From: Porphyridium purpureum
Lineage: Eukaryota; Rhodophyta; Bangiophyceae; Porphyridiales; Porphyridiaceae
Assembly: GCA_008690995.1 (NCBI GenBank)
Contig: VRMN01000008.1
Location: 434,001 to 498,000, forward strand
DNA length: 64,000 bases
Direction: 5' to 3'
Both the position numbers and the translations under genes were made by a program. The notes under the pieces are model-generated. The model ran no database searches and was not told where the DNA came from. It saw nothing but the letters and a program-made list of their open reading frames with translations. Positions 20,945 through 30,671 of this stretch are shown in pieces; position 1 is the first letter of the stretch; the number at the start of each line of letters is the position of its first letter.

Positions 20945-21868
20945 ATGGCTGCGGATTTGTGGGAGGGTTCAAGCACGGCTGCGCCTGACATGTGTGGATC
21001 TGGGCTTGGGTTTGTGGCGGTCGGCGCAAGTGGAAAAGGCGCGCATGGAGAATGTGCACGGGTTGGAACGCGATCTCCGGCCGCGCGCACAGATCCGTGC
21101 AGGAGTAGGAGCTTATGCACGCGCCGTCGGCGCAGCTCGTGTCTGGATGTGCAGGTGAGGCTCCAAACACGTCAGGCTGTTCCCATTCAGGCATCTGTAG
21201 ATGTCGCCGCATTTGATCACGCTCTCAATCAAGGGTCGCTGCGTCTGGCCTTTGTTGGCATGTCCAATTGCGGAAAGTCGTTTCGCACCTCGCAGTTGGA
21301 GCAGCAGGCTCAGTTTTCGCGCCTGAGCGTGGATGAGGAGATCGAAAAAGTAGTTGAGCCGGAACTGCGCGCGCTCGGGTACGCCGGCATCGAAGGCATG
21401 GCCGAGTGGATGGGCTACCCGTATGACCCCCAGAACGCTGCGAATGTGGCGCGCTACCTTGACATCGAAGACTCCATCACTGCAAATGCGCAGCCAACGG
21501 TGCCTGCGAAGAACTTTTGCCTCGACACCACGGGCAGCGTGATCTATTTGCCGCAGCCCACCCTGCAGCGGCTGCGCGACGAGTTTCTAGTGGTGCATCT
21601 TGAGGCCTCTGACGATATGCTGGACGAGATGACCGAAAACTACTTTGCTACGCCCAAGCCTGTGGTGTGGGGCGACGCGTTCAAGCAGCGAGACGGCCAG
21701 TCAGGCATAGACGCCCTGCGCGAGTGCTACCCCAATCTGCTCCAGCAGCGCCGCAAGCTGTACCGTGCGCTCGCCCACGTCAATCTGCCTGCGCGCGTTT
21801 CACTCGGCCGCGAGATTGGCTGCGCGGACTTTCTTCACACGCTGAGAAAACTCTTGCCGGATCAGTAA
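20945..21868 (+). CDS. shikimate-kinase-like P-loop protein
   Basis: 307 aa from ATG 20945. The Walker A motif GMSNCGKS is at about residues 105-112, followed by RLSVDEEIEKVVEPELRALG, YAGIEGMAEWMGYPYDPQN, NFCLDTTGSVIY and PKPVVWGDAFKQR. This is the layout of a poorly characterised shikimate-kinase-like family of about 200 residues found in bacteria and scattered eukaryotes; the true substrate is unknown, and the classical shikimate-binding residues are not obvious. The first 90 residues are Arg/Ser/Ala-rich with few acids and could be a plastid transit peptide, or the true start may be further in. Tail to tail with the next gene (109 bp). Confident in fold, not in reaction. Confidence 0.75.
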   Translation: MAADLWEGSSTAAPDMCGSGLGFVAVGASGKGAHGECARVGTRSPAARTDPCRSRSLCTRRRRSSCLDVQVRLQTRQAVPIQASVDVAAFDHALNQGSLRLAFVGMSNCGKSFRTSQLEQQAQFSRLSVDEEIEKVVEPELRALGYAGIEGMAEWMGYPYDPQNAANVARYLDIEDSITANAQPTVPAKNFCLDTTGSVIYLPQPTLQRLRDEFLVVHLEASDDMLDEMTENYFATPKPVVWGDAFKQRDGQSGIDALRECYPNLLQQRRKLYRALAHVNLPARVSLGREIGCADFLHTLRKLLPDQ

Positions 21869-21977
21869 ACCGCGCGGCGGCCTTGTGACCAGTCTATGGG
21901 GATTCATATGTCAGCGCGCTTGAAATGATAGTTTAATCGACCCCATCGCACGCGGCGACGCAACACACAAGGCGCTT

Positions 21978-23621
21978 CTAAAACGGCCCTAGCAGTTTCT
22001 GCAAGCCATCCATTTGATTCTGAATTGTCCGAAGCGCCATGTTGGTTCGTCGCTTGACTGCCTCGCGATGCTCGGCACCTTCGGGAGAAACCGGTGCAGA
22101 ATCCTTGCGTTCCGACTGATTCTCTAGCTGCCTCACCTTTTCTTGCAAGTGGGCTATTTCGCGCCGCAGCCGCTCCACCTCCTTTGATTTTGTCACGCGC
22201 GCGCTCCTTTCCGTCAGCTTTTCGCGCAGGCGTGCATTCTCCTGCCGCAGCTCACGCGCGATCTCTTCAACTGCGCGCTCGCCGTCGGCGTCGCGCTTCA
22301 TTTTCAGCTCGACCCGCAGGTACTCATTTTCCTGCTCGAGAAGCTCCATATCTTTTGTCACAAGCTCAACGAGCGCAGCTGAAGACTCGGCGTTTCGCAA
22401 GAAGCACCCACATATGCACTCGTTTCCAGCAGCTGCGGGACCTTCTGGCGCTTTCCGACTCGGCGACCTCAAAACCCTTCCGGGCACTGCTTTGCTTTTG
22501 CCTGCCTTTGAGATCGTCGGCCCCAGTCTACTCACGGGCAATGAAGGACTTGTGCGCGCCGGTGGCGGCGGCGGCGGCGGCGGCGGCGGTGCCTGTATTC
22601 TCGTGTCGGCATAATACTGCGGCGCCGTTGGTCCGGTCTTCAAGAACTCATCTTCTAGTTCAGAGTAGGAAGAAACGTGCGCCGATTGCGAAGGCGGCGG
22701 ATAGTGCATCGTGCCTGGGTATCCATACCCGGGCGCGTTGCCCGAGAGCGAGTACAAAGGCCCGCTCATTCCCATGCGCTCCGAATGCACAGACCCGGAC
22801 GCAGAGCTTGAAGCGGAGACCTGTGGATGGTCTTGCACCGCCTCTGAGCTTCTCTTCAATTTTGCCAACATTGCCATTTCCCGTGGAGACTCGCTTGCAC
22901 CATAGCCGCGCGGGCGAACACTAGACGCGGGCGCCGGTGCGTCGCCTGTGTTCGGAACATGAGGAGCGTTGACTTCGTCCGAGGCAGCCGGCGTCCCGCT
23001 TGCCTGGCTCGTGCGATTTGAGAAGCCGGGCAGGCTGCGCAACAGCGTGTGGTGAAAAGCAAACTTTGCCCTGTCGGCTAAACTGAGCAGTCTTCGCTCG
23101 GTCACTTCGAATATGATGCGCAAATCTCCGTATGATCCGGTGAAGTACGCCGACGGCTCACTCTCTTCCTGAGTGGACGATTGCATGTCTGAATAACTGC
23201 AGCACAAGAGCAAGATACCCCTATGCTCTGCGGATACCCTGGGGAGCATCCATACCGCTGTGCTTTTGGAGTGGATTTCTCTGTCAACTGACTGCTGGTT
23301 GAGTCCTTCGTCATCCATACTCGTATCCAACGAAATCTCGAGAAGCACTTCGCACACAAGCTCCTTGATGTTCGAGGTGCGGATCGAGCAGCGGCCATTG
23401 AAACTTCTTCGCGGCGCCTCGACCACTACGACTGGTTCCGCGCCTGATGCGATTCGGCGCTCCTTCTCGAGATCGTCTCTGCTAGGTAGCTCTACCTTGA
23501 TGTAGAGGACGTTGTCGCGAAGTGCGTACTCCCAGCTCACGCCCTGTTCCGATGGTTGCGCCCACATACTAGCTTCAACATCTACCTGGCGCAAAAGCGA
23601 TTCCAAAGGTGAAGCTTCCAT
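21978..23621 (-). CDS. uncharacterised protein with C-terminal coiled coil
   Basis: 547 aa; not recognised. Residues 1-220 look like a globular beta-rich domain (LYIKVELP, VVVVEAPRRSFNGRCSIR, LVCEVLLEISLD, GDLRIIFEVTERR). Residues 220-385 are disordered, Ser/Pro-rich, with a run of ten prolines encoded by a GGC/GCC tract near 22560-22592. A Cys pair (CICGCF) precedes a long heptad coiled coil at about 415-510 (ELLEQENEYLRVELKMKRD, LRQENARLREKL, LRREIAHLQEKVRQLENQ), and the tail ends IQNQMDGLQKLLGPF. ATG 23621 is the first in frame and fits a compact N-terminus. A scaffold or trafficking role would be typical of this make-up, but that is a guess. Confidence 0.75.
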   Translation of the reverse strand: MEASPLESLLRQVDVEASMWAQPSEQGVSWEYALRDNVLYIKVELPSRDDLEKERRIASGAEPVVVVEAPRRSFNGRCSIRTSNIKELVCEVLLEISLDTSMDDEGLNQQSVDREIHSKSTAVWMLPRVSAEHRGILLLCCSYSDMQSSTQEESEPSAYFTGSYGDLRIIFEVTERRLLSLADRAKFAFHHTLLRSLPGFSNRTSQASGTPAASDEVNAPHVPNTGDAPAPASSVRPRGYGASESPREMAMLAKLKRSSEAVQDHPQVSASSSASGSVHSERMGMSGPLYSLSGNAPGYGYPGTMHYPPPSQSAHVSSYSELEDEFLKTGPTAPQYYADTRIQAPPPPPPPPPPARTSPSLPVSRLGPTISKAGKSKAVPGRVLRSPSRKAPEGPAAAGNECICGCFLRNAESSAALVELVTKDMELLEQENEYLRVELKMKRDADGERAVEEIARELRQENARLREKLTERSARVTKSKEVERLRREIAHLQEKVRQLENQSERKDSAPVSPEGAEHREAVKRRTNMALRTIQNQMDGLQKLLGPF

Positions 23622-23919
23622 GCCAGCGGCGTCCTTCTGTCGGGCTCAAAACCGAACGTGCGCTTCGGACGATATCTCAGCCCAGCCTGATGCGTACACG
23701 GCCGGGTGCAACGGCGTTCAGAGCCGCGCGCCTGAAACGAAAAACAAAGAAAAGAAAGGAACACGACGCGCGGAAACACGTCGCGCGGTCGTTTCGAGCC
23801 AGCACCCTGCACGCAATGCGGGTCGCCCTTCTGCGCAAGAAACCGGTTGAACTGAATGGCAAAAGTCGATAAACCGTTTATGAGCGGGTCAAAAGCTAAA
23901 AGCACCTAGCGCGCACAAA

Positions 23920-24897
23920 CTAGCGGACATATGCCCGGTTGGCTTCCGCTAGCTTGTGCTTATCGTCACGCATCTTCCGCGCGGCGCCTTCCTTCTTGTG
24001 GAGCGCAACGAGCTCGGCGGCTAGTTTGTGATCACTATTCTTACGCCCCACTCTCCTCTTGTCATAAACAGCGCGACTAGAGCGGATTCGAAAACACAGA
24101 CGGACAAGGAGATTCAGTTGGATGAGTCAGTCAGCATCTTGCGCGAACAGAAGACATGTGGTGAGCGGCTGCCGTGTACAGCGACACAGGCTGTGGAATT
24201 TGCGGTCCTTGATACAGGGGCGCCGGTTGCGACACTGGACGAAAGAGAAATCATCTATCGTCCTTCTAGAAACCATGCGTCTTGCACATGCATGCTTTTC
24301 CTTCCATGTGCAGCACAGTCACATGGAGGCAGCTCGACAGAGAGACAAATGAACGTACGCTATAAATCGCAGCGCCAGCCCTTCTTGACGTTTCGGGCCG
24401 ACTGCTCGCGGCTGAGGCACTCGCTTGGAGCCGATATTCAAGGGCTTGGTCTCCACCAGCGGTTTGGCATTTTGTACGGCTTCATAAAAGAACCTGACCG
24501 GTCTAAGCTCCGCAGCCGCACCATTCCGCGCCGAGACAAAACAAGGAAAGGACGCAGAGAAAACAAAGCGGGTCAAGCAATACAAATGGAAACGTGCATA
24601 TTGTCAGCATTCTGTAGTACATCACGTAGTGCCCAAGCGCGCACGATCTGTTGTCGATCACCGCAGACGAATCCGAACGTACTCTTGAACTTCATGATTT
24701 GTCTTGAGGATCTGGAAGGCGCTGTCGATGATTGCGAGCGCCTTGCCAAACCGTCCATGCTTCATATAGCACCGCGCAAAGCGCTGCACCAAATGATCAT
24801 TCGGGAACAGCGACATGTTCTTCCCATACACCGCGACCTCTGCTCTGCCCTCCCCTCCGCTCCCTCCTTCCCTCTTCTCCTTCTCCCCCGCCCGCAT
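23920..24897 (-). CDS. mitochondrial ribosomal protein uS7m (three exons)
   Basis: Bacterial-type small-subunit protein uS7, read from three exons: 24897-24683, 24493-24359 and 24076-23920. The joined product contains NDHLVQRFARCYMKHGR ... AFQILKTNHEVQ|E-FFYEAVQNAKPLVETKP ... RQEGLALRFIA|RAVYDKRR ... HKLAAELVAL, GAARKMRDDKHKLAEANRAY. This matches uS7 block by block: the first helices, KPLVEVK, ALRWI and the C-terminal MAEANRAF signature. Both introns have GTACGT donors and the phases fit. As red-algal mitochondrial genomes generally lack rps7 while plastids keep it, a nuclear copy is most likely mitochondrial (inference). The 5' end is uncertain: ATG 24897 gives 168 aa, ATG 24816 gives 141 aa; neither start gives a classical targeting peptide, so another 5' exon is possible. 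Confidence 0.8.
24077..24358 (-). other. intron 2 of uS7m
   Basis: 282 nt, donor GTACGT, acceptor CTCTAG. Splicing joins LALRFI|A|RAVYDKRR in frame. Confidence 0.8.
24494..24682 (-). other. intron 1 of uS7m
   Basis: 189 nt, donor GTACGT, acceptor GGTCAG. Splicing joins ...HEVQ|E|FFYEAVQ in frame and restores uS7 homology. Confidence 0.8.
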
Positions 24898-25925
24898 TCC
24901 CCACCCACTCACCCACTCTGCACCCCCAACGCAATAACACACTCCTTTGCAATGTCACATTCTTTTGTCATTCCAAATTCCCACACCGCGCACCATCTGT
25001 CAAGCTTATTGGCTGTACCTTATCCTCCACCCACACTGTACTTCGATCCCGATGGATTCATGTTGGCAGAGTTCTCTCGTATTTTTGCGTGCAGCTTTCC
25101 CGTGACAAACGCGGTCTGCGCCAAAACGTTGCAAATCTTCGTACAAAAAGGGAAACCAGAACTCATTTTTCACTTTTCTACTTTTTTTCGTGCGGGTTTT
25201 TGGGGTTTTCGGCGGAATTTCAGCGGGATTTCGGATTTCGGGTTTCGGGTTTCGTGGTGTTGGCGTGTGCGTGTGTGTGTGTTTTTTTTTCTGCACGGAA
25301 TTCGGACACCAAATTCGGATGTTTTCATCTTGGTTCAGCGTCGGAATTTGTTAGAGGCGTGTGTGCGTGTGCGTGTTCGTTGTTGGGGTGGGTGGGTCGA
25401 TGAGGCGATGCGTGCCGAGTCGGATGGAACAGAGGTGTGGTGGGCGTGTAGCGCGACAAGCGTGACGTGTGGATTGCCGCGGTGATAGATAGTTAGGTGT
25501 TCTCTCGATTGGTTGTGCCCGCTGCATGAGCCTCGGCTTCAGACTTGAGAGTTTCTGCATTGCAGACATCTGGCCCCGCACCTGAGTGAGCCTCAGAAGG
25601 GGGACAAGAGGCCTTTAAAAATAGAACGCGCGCGTCGATAACATCTGTCACCTGAGAGAAGTGGGAGCGTGGATTCAAGAGGGACAACACGCTACCACCG
25701 GTATCCGTGCGAGCGGCGGGAGCATGTGTGTGAGCTGCGGCGAGACCCCGGAATAGACACAGCACGTGGCGGAGGACCGGTGCTTTTCGCCGCTGCGTTT
25801 CATCTCGACGCCGCGGAAAAGCCGCGACGCACTTTCGCGTCTTTGGTGCGGGAAGAGCTGGCACGCAGTGTGTGCGCGCCCCGACGCGCCGAGCGCGCAG
25901 CGATCACAGCGTGGTCCTACGCACA
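24898..25925. other. divergent intergenic region uS7m / 25926 gene
   Basis: 1.03 kb. A pyrimidine-rich stretch lies at 24840-24900 on the plus strand. ACTGTAC at 25035-25041 lies about 140 bases upstream of the longer uS7m start. A T/G-rich stretch lies at 25175-25290 (repeated ggttttcgg/ggatttcggg). No gene supported; a long open frame over about 24028-25485 on the plus strand is the shadow of this low-complexity DNA and of uS7m. Confidence 0.5.
25035..25041 (-). promoter_or_regulatory. GTACAGT element upstream of uS7m
   Basis: GTACAGT on the minus strand, 138 bases upstream of ATG 24897 and 219 upstream of ATG 24816. Confidence 0.45.
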
Positions 25926-27470
25926 ATGTCCGGCGTAGAAATTGTCCGCGCCGAGACAATTCCGGTGTCGGCGACCGAGTTGGGCAACATAAACCATCGC
26001 TCCAGCCTCGACTACGCGACATACAAGGTATCGCCGGGTATCCTGGGCGTGGACCCGGACTTTTCTCTCCCTGAGTCTGGCTCAAGCGACTGGGCGCTGT
26101 CGTATATCCTGTTTGGCACCAACGCATGGCGCCTGCAGCTGTCTGACTTTTTCCGCGCGCTGCAGGGCCTCGAGGTGATGCTGACGATGGACTACGCCGA
26201 TTTGAGTCGCAGCGCACTCAAAGACCTCTTCAAATGGATTTTGGACGCGTCGGAAGCGTTTTGCGACGCGCTCGACTTTAGCTCGTTCGTGCTGGAGCCG
26301 GTGATTCTGGATCGGGCGTTCGCCACAGCTTCTGCGACTGGCTCTGCACAGGTGCGCGCGGAGACGTCGGAATCGTTCAACGAGAACGACCGCGTGTCGG
26401 ATCTTTTCGTGACGCTCTGTGAAGAGCGCGAGGCTCTGGCGTCCAAGCTCACACACATACAGAGCATGCGCAAGTCGCTCGGACTCGTGCGCGAAGAGCG
26501 GCTGGTTCCAGAGCTGATGAAGCGCAGCGTGGTGTTCATTGTCCATGCCCTTGGTCATGCTGCGCGCGAGGAGGAGGTTTATGCACCATTGCTGCGAGAG
26601 TGCTTTGGTTCGTGGGAGCTTCAACAACTCATCGACGCGAAGCGCATTTTCTACAATAAGCTGACCAGTTCAAACGCGTATCTGCGAATGGTTGCTCGAG
26701 GCACGCACTGGCAGAATCGCGACGAGGCCTCGCGCTCGATGCAGCTGTACGTGAGCGGTCTGCGCCAACGTGTCATGTACTCAGTGGCAGTCGCGCAGGT
26801 CGATGCGAAGCGGGAACTTTTACGCAAGCTGTTCGAGGCGTCGTTCCGCCCTCGCCGAGGTGGTAGGTTTGACGACGTGCTCTCGCGCGCCGGCAGCAGC
26901 GTCACAACAGACCGCTCTGGCAGCACGGGCATCCTGCGTGGTATGTCCAACGGCGCTCATGGCACGCGGCGGAGGTCGCTTGATGCAGAGTTTGATGAAA
27001 TTCGGCAGGTGCAAGGCGAGACGCGCACGCGCGCCTCGCTCGATACGGGCACCGCCAATCTACCGTACAGTGCGTCGCGCATCCGCACCGAGCGCTCGGA
27101 GCTGGAGCACTCGCGCCTTCAGCAGGAGCGCGCACAGCAGCAGCAGGTAACGGTGGTGGTTGGAACACCACACAAGGAGCGGGTAGTCGCTCCAAAGCCG
27201 CCCACAGTACCTTCCAAGCAGCAGTCACACGAAGTGCGTTTTGATGTGGCAGCCCTTATGCGCCAATCGCCAGTCTCAACTCCAGAAGACTCGCAAGTGG
27301 ACATCGCTGCCCCGCAAGTTCTGGATGATCCGCCTGAAGCGAAGTACGACTCTGACCGAGATCTGCCGTCGATTGAGTTTGAAGACATTGAGGATGACGG
27401 TTTCAGCGGAACACCCTCTGGCACATCATATCTTCCTTTTTCGACGCGCATGAGCGATGCGATTGCCTAG
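25926..27470 (+). CDS. uncharacterised protein, helical domain with acidic disordered tail
   Basis: 514 aa from ATG 25926 (MSGVEIVRAE); the four-codon-phase open frame upstream starts in a different composition. Residues about 35-310 are largely helical (WRLQLSDFFRALQGLEVML, LFVTLCEEREALASKLTHIQ, RVMYSVAVAQVDAKRELLRKLFE). One segment, VFIVHALGHAAREEEVYAPLL, looks like the H-x-x-x-E helix of hemerythrin-type domains, but the other ligand helices are not clear, so iron binding is not claimed. Residues 320-514 are disordered, with Ser/Arg-rich and Gln/Glu-rich stretches and an acidic end (DSDRDLPSIEFEDIEDDGF). Family not recognised. Confidence 0.7.
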   Translation: MSGVEIVRAETIPVSATELGNINHRSSLDYATYKVSPGILGVDPDFSLPESGSSDWALSYILFGTNAWRLQLSDFFRALQGLEVMLTMDYADLSRSALKDLFKWILDASEAFCDALDFSSFVLEPVILDRAFATASATGSAQVRAETSESFNENDRVSDLFVTLCEEREALASKLTHIQSMRKSLGLVREERLVPELMKRSVVFIVHALGHAAREEEVYAPLLRECFGSWELQQLIDAKRIFYNKLTSSNAYLRMVARGTHWQNRDEASRSMQLYVSGLRQRVMYSVAVAQVDAKRELLRKLFEASFRPRRGGRFDDVLSRAGSSVTTDRSGSTGILRGMSNGAHGTRRRSLDAEFDEIRQVQGETRTRASLDTGTANLPYSASRIRTERSELEHSRLQQERAQQQQVTVVVGTPHKERVVAPKPPTVPSKQQSHEVRFDVAALMRQSPVSTPEDSQVDIAAPQVLDDPPEAKYDSDRDLPSIEFEDIEDDGFSGTPSGTSYLPFSTRMSDAIA

Positions 27471-27702
27471 AGTTCGGGGAAGCTGCTTTTGATGACTCTA
27501 ATTGATTGGTCAGACTTGCCGGGCGTGCTCCGTCTGGCAATGCTGGCGCGCGCTAATTCATAGATTTTGTTGATTTACAGACATTTTCACATGGGGCGGT
27601 GACCTCATCGGTTCTTTTGTTCGTTTTCGCATGTCCCAACCCTGAATCATCCGTCTCTCCATGGTGGATAGCACGCCTTCGCGTTCCAAAAAGGCGCAGA
27701 CT

Positions 27703-28485
27703 CTATGAACTGTCCTCCTGATTGTCCCCACGGAGCGCTAGCGCGGTTCCCAGATTCTCCGCCAAATCACTGCACAGGGCTGCATAGTGCTTAAAGTATT
27801 CGCCAAGCCCGGAGTGGATGGCCGTAACGAGCGCCTCGGCCGTGGCAGCGATCTGCGTCGAAATGTCGCGCCACTCGGCCTCGACGACGCTTGCTTCGTC
27901 CTTGATTGCGAGGCTACGCACCGGGTCCGAGCTGTCGCCAATCGCAACCAGTTTTGCTCCATACAGCTTCTTCTTCTCGGCGTACACGCGGCGCAACGGA
28001 AGGAGCGTCTGCAGTCGCTTTGACTCAAACTCGTTTCTGAGCATTTCAATGGGTGCCGAAATCTGGTCGGCAAATGCTGTTTTCGCGTGTGCCTCGCTCA
28101 TATGGCTCGCCGCCAAGCTGAGCTGTGCCAGAATACGGTCAGAGTCGATAAACTTTTCCATGACTGGCTGGCAAACGCCAGACGTGGACGCCAGCGCCTC
28201 ACCTAGTGCGCGGTGCGAGGCCGCAGACTTGTTAAGCATCTGGGCATGATGCTTGATCGTTGTCTCGGCTCGTTGCAGCAGCTGCTCCGCACTCTCGAGT
28301 TCTCGAATGGGCACACGCAGCGGCTCGTCGTGCGCAAACAGCTCGTCTGGCCAGACGCCAGGTTTTGGCGTGTTACTGCCGGCAAGCGCCTCGTTCAGTT
28401 TTTTCCCAGCCGAGTTCAGCTCTGCTTCGAAGCGGCTCGACGCACCCTTGAGCGACTCGCCCAATCCAGAGAACATGGACGTCAT
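27703..28485 (-). CDS. BAR-domain-like protein
   Basis: 260 aa, all helical. MTSMFSGLGESLKGASSRFEAELNSAGKKL begins with an amphipathic segment, then a roughly 200-residue three-helix pattern: ELESAEQLLQRAETTIKHHA, HRALGEALASTSG, FADQISAPIEMLRNEFESKR, LLPLRRVYAEKKKLYGAKLV, AEWRDISTQIAATAEALVTA. The L-R-R-V-Y-A-E-K-K-K-L-Y segment and spacing are typical of BAR domains, which bind and curve membranes in endocytosis. This is a fold-level call; no exact subfamily. Divergent from the MRM1-like gene with only about 113 bp between the likely starts. Confidence 0.68.
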   Translation of the reverse strand: MTSMFSGLGESLKGASSRFEAELNSAGKKLNEALAGSNTPKPGVWPDELFAHDEPLRVPIRELESAEQLLQRAETTIKHHAQMLNKSAASHRALGEALASTSGVCQPVMEKFIDSDRILAQLSLAASHMSEAHAKTAFADQISAPIEMLRNEFESKRLQTLLPLRRVYAEKKKLYGAKLVAIGDSSDPVRSLAIKDEASVVEAEWRDISTQIAATAEALVTAIHSGLGEYFKHYAALCSDLAENLGTALALRGDNQEDSS

Positions 28486-28598
28486 CTCACACCTTGCCTT
28501 TGCGCACCCCGCGATGTCCGTCGCCAGACGACATCAAACTTTCGGCCGCTCTGAGGAGCAGCAGTTGGTCGGGACGGAAAGAAAGAGGGATCTCAGAG

Positions 28599-29852
28599 AT
28601 GATGGCGTTTGTCGTAAGCGTTGGCGTGGCAGGCAAGCACGCGCGCACGCTGTGCCATGGTGCGCCGCGCGCCGTGGTAATCATGTCCTCTGGCAACGGA
28701 TGGAAAGGGCAGGAGCGTAGCAGCGCGTCGTCGTCCAGGCCGCCCAAGTCGAATACAACGTATTCGTCCGGAAGGCAAGCTCGTTATGCGCCGCGAGACG
28801 GAGGAGGAGGAGGGGGAGGGGGAGGAAACGGTGATCGTCCAACCGGTGCTCGCCGAGGGCGCCCACAGGGACGTGAGAGGTCTGGAGTGCGCGAGGATGC
28901 GACGGCGTTTGCGCCCCGGTCTGGGGACGACGGTGATTGGGACTCCGACTATGGCAGTGAGAATTATGGCAGGCCGTACGGAGCGCAAGCAGAGCGAGAC
29001 ACGTATGCCTCGCAAGAGCGGTCAAGGCTACAGAAGCTAATTGCTTCAAGTGATGACTTTCTGTACGGTGTATCGTCCGTGCTGGCGGCACTCAGCGCCA
29101 ACCGACGGACATTCCATGCGCTTTTCATTCAGGACTCAATTGATCTCACCAAGCGCAAGGACAAGACGTCTGTTGAAAAACTGAACGAACTGGCTGCAAA
29201 GCGGCGCGTACGTGTCGAGTACATGAACAAGGGTGATTTGAACAATCTGTCCGGGGGCAGGCCGCACCAGGGCTTCATCCTACAGGCTGACCCACTCGAG
29301 TTTGTGCCACTGCCGGAGCTTCCGCCGATCGACCAAGAGTCAGCAAGCACTCGCATGGCACCGCTGTGGTTGATTTTGGACGAAACGCAAGATCCCATGA
29401 ATCTTGGCGCTCTTTTGAGGACGAGCTGGTTCCTCCGAGTGGACGGCGTGGCTGTCTGTACCAAAAACAGCTGCGGATTGTCAGCCACAGCCAGCAAAGC
29501 CAGCGCAGGAGCGTTGGAGCTAATGCCGGTACACAGCGTATCCAACATGCCCAAGTTTCTGCAGGCGGCAAAGCAGTGTGGATGGCGCGTGCTAGGTACC
29601 AGCCTCGATAAATCAGCAGTGGACGCCCGCTCTATTGTTCTTGACCAACCGACCATCCTGTTGCTAGGAAACGAAGGACACGGACTGCGCACAATGGTGG
29701 CGAAGGAGTGCGACGCGCACGTTCGCATCCAGACCATTCGCGGTTCCGAGCAAGTAAATGACATTGGCACTGACACGTTTGTGGACACGGTTGATAGTCT
29801 GAACGTCTCTGTAAGCGGCGGTATGCTTTTGTACCAGCTTTTGGGTAAGTGA
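28599..29852 (+). CDS. MRM1-like rRNA 2'-O-ribose methyltransferase (SPOUT/TrmH)
   Basis: Organellar-type rRNA Gm methyltransferase (Mrm1/RlmB group). The catalytic part has FLYGVSSVLAALSANRRTFH (the RlmB-type substrate-binding N-domain), GGRPHQGFILQADPLEF, LILDETQDPMNLGALLRT (motif 1), TILLLGNEGHGLR (motif 2) and SLNVSVSGGMLLYQLLG (motif 3). About 417 aa from ATG 28599; ATG 28683 is an alternative, and the frame is open to 28494. The N-terminus MMAFVVSVGVAGKHARTL could target to mitochondria or plastid; a Gly/Arg-rich disordered stretch with GGGGGGG follows. Divergent from the BAR gene. Confidence 0.88.
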   Translation: MMAFVVSVGVAGKHARTLCHGAPRAVVIMSSGNGWKGQERSSASSSRPPKSNTTYSSGRQARYAPRDGGGGGGGGGNGDRPTGARRGRPQGRERSGVREDATAFAPRSGDDGDWDSDYGSENYGRPYGAQAERDTYASQERSRLQKLIASSDDFLYGVSSVLAALSANRRTFHALFIQDSIDLTKRKDKTSVEKLNELAAKRRVRVEYMNKGDLNNLSGGRPHQGFILQADPLEFVPLPELPPIDQESASTRMAPLWLILDETQDPMNLGALLRTSWFLRVDGVAVCTKNSCGLSATASKASAGALELMPVHSVSNMPKFLQAAKQCGWRVLGTSLDKSAVDARSIVLDQPTILLLGNEGHGLRTMVAKECDAHVRIQTIRGSEQVNDIGTDTFVDTVDSLNVSVSGGMLLYQLLGK

Positions 29853-30671
29853 ATACTGTGGGGCACACGTACTTTAGGCTAAAAACTAAACTTGAACTTG
29901 ACGAGGACGGAATGGCAGCGTAAAATTCATTCCGAACCAACTCGAAAGAAGCAAGACAGTCAAGTTCACTTCCGGTTTCCAGTGCGGCTATCAAGGATGT
30001 GTATGAATTTAGGCGGCCTTGCCACACCCTCAGAATGTTCAGCGCCATTGATTAAAATTCCTTGCGAGCGTATGGTCACTCACATTGTCGGCAATCATCC
30101 GCAACCCCGAGAAAAAGGTCGAAAAGGTCGGATTCCACACGCCTAGAGAGTGAAATGCGTGCGGGAAAGAACAAAGAGGGTGGAGACAGGCTTCTAGGCA
30201 GCGTCCTCGAGTCGATATGAACATACTTTTGGCCTCGCTTGCAACTTTTGACCAGACAGATGGCACAAGGAATGTCCTATTTCGCACGCAGTACATACAG
30301 ACCGGTACACCTTTCGGCTAGCCATGTGCACGTGCAGTAGCATCGCAGCATTCCTGACACACGGCAATACTCCGCTCAGCTCGATTCGTTGGGCCGACGC
30401 AACGAATGCGCCTTTTGCCAGGAACGCAGCAAGGATAATTCTGCATCCGACTCATCAAGCGCTGACGTCCACGCAAAACCGGCGACTTCGTGTCACACTC
30501 TGGTGAGCCAAGATTTACGTTCCACGAATCGCTTTCTTGGGCGGGAGTCGGGCGGGTGTGGCGACAAAAATCATGACGTTGAAACAAGGCACTCCTGTCC
30601 GCACTTTGACGCGGCCTTGAGACTCGTCAAGAATAGCGACGAGGTTTCTCGAGGGGCTGGACACCGTTTCT
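29853..30671. other. convergent intergenic region MRM1-like / GET4
   Basis: 819 bp; several short open frames on both strands, none with recognisable composition. Nothing supported. Confidence 0.5.

Noticed and set aside
24028-25485. 485-aa plus-strand frame
   Set aside because: Runs antisense to the uS7m exons and through simple-sequence DNA; homology is on the other strand.
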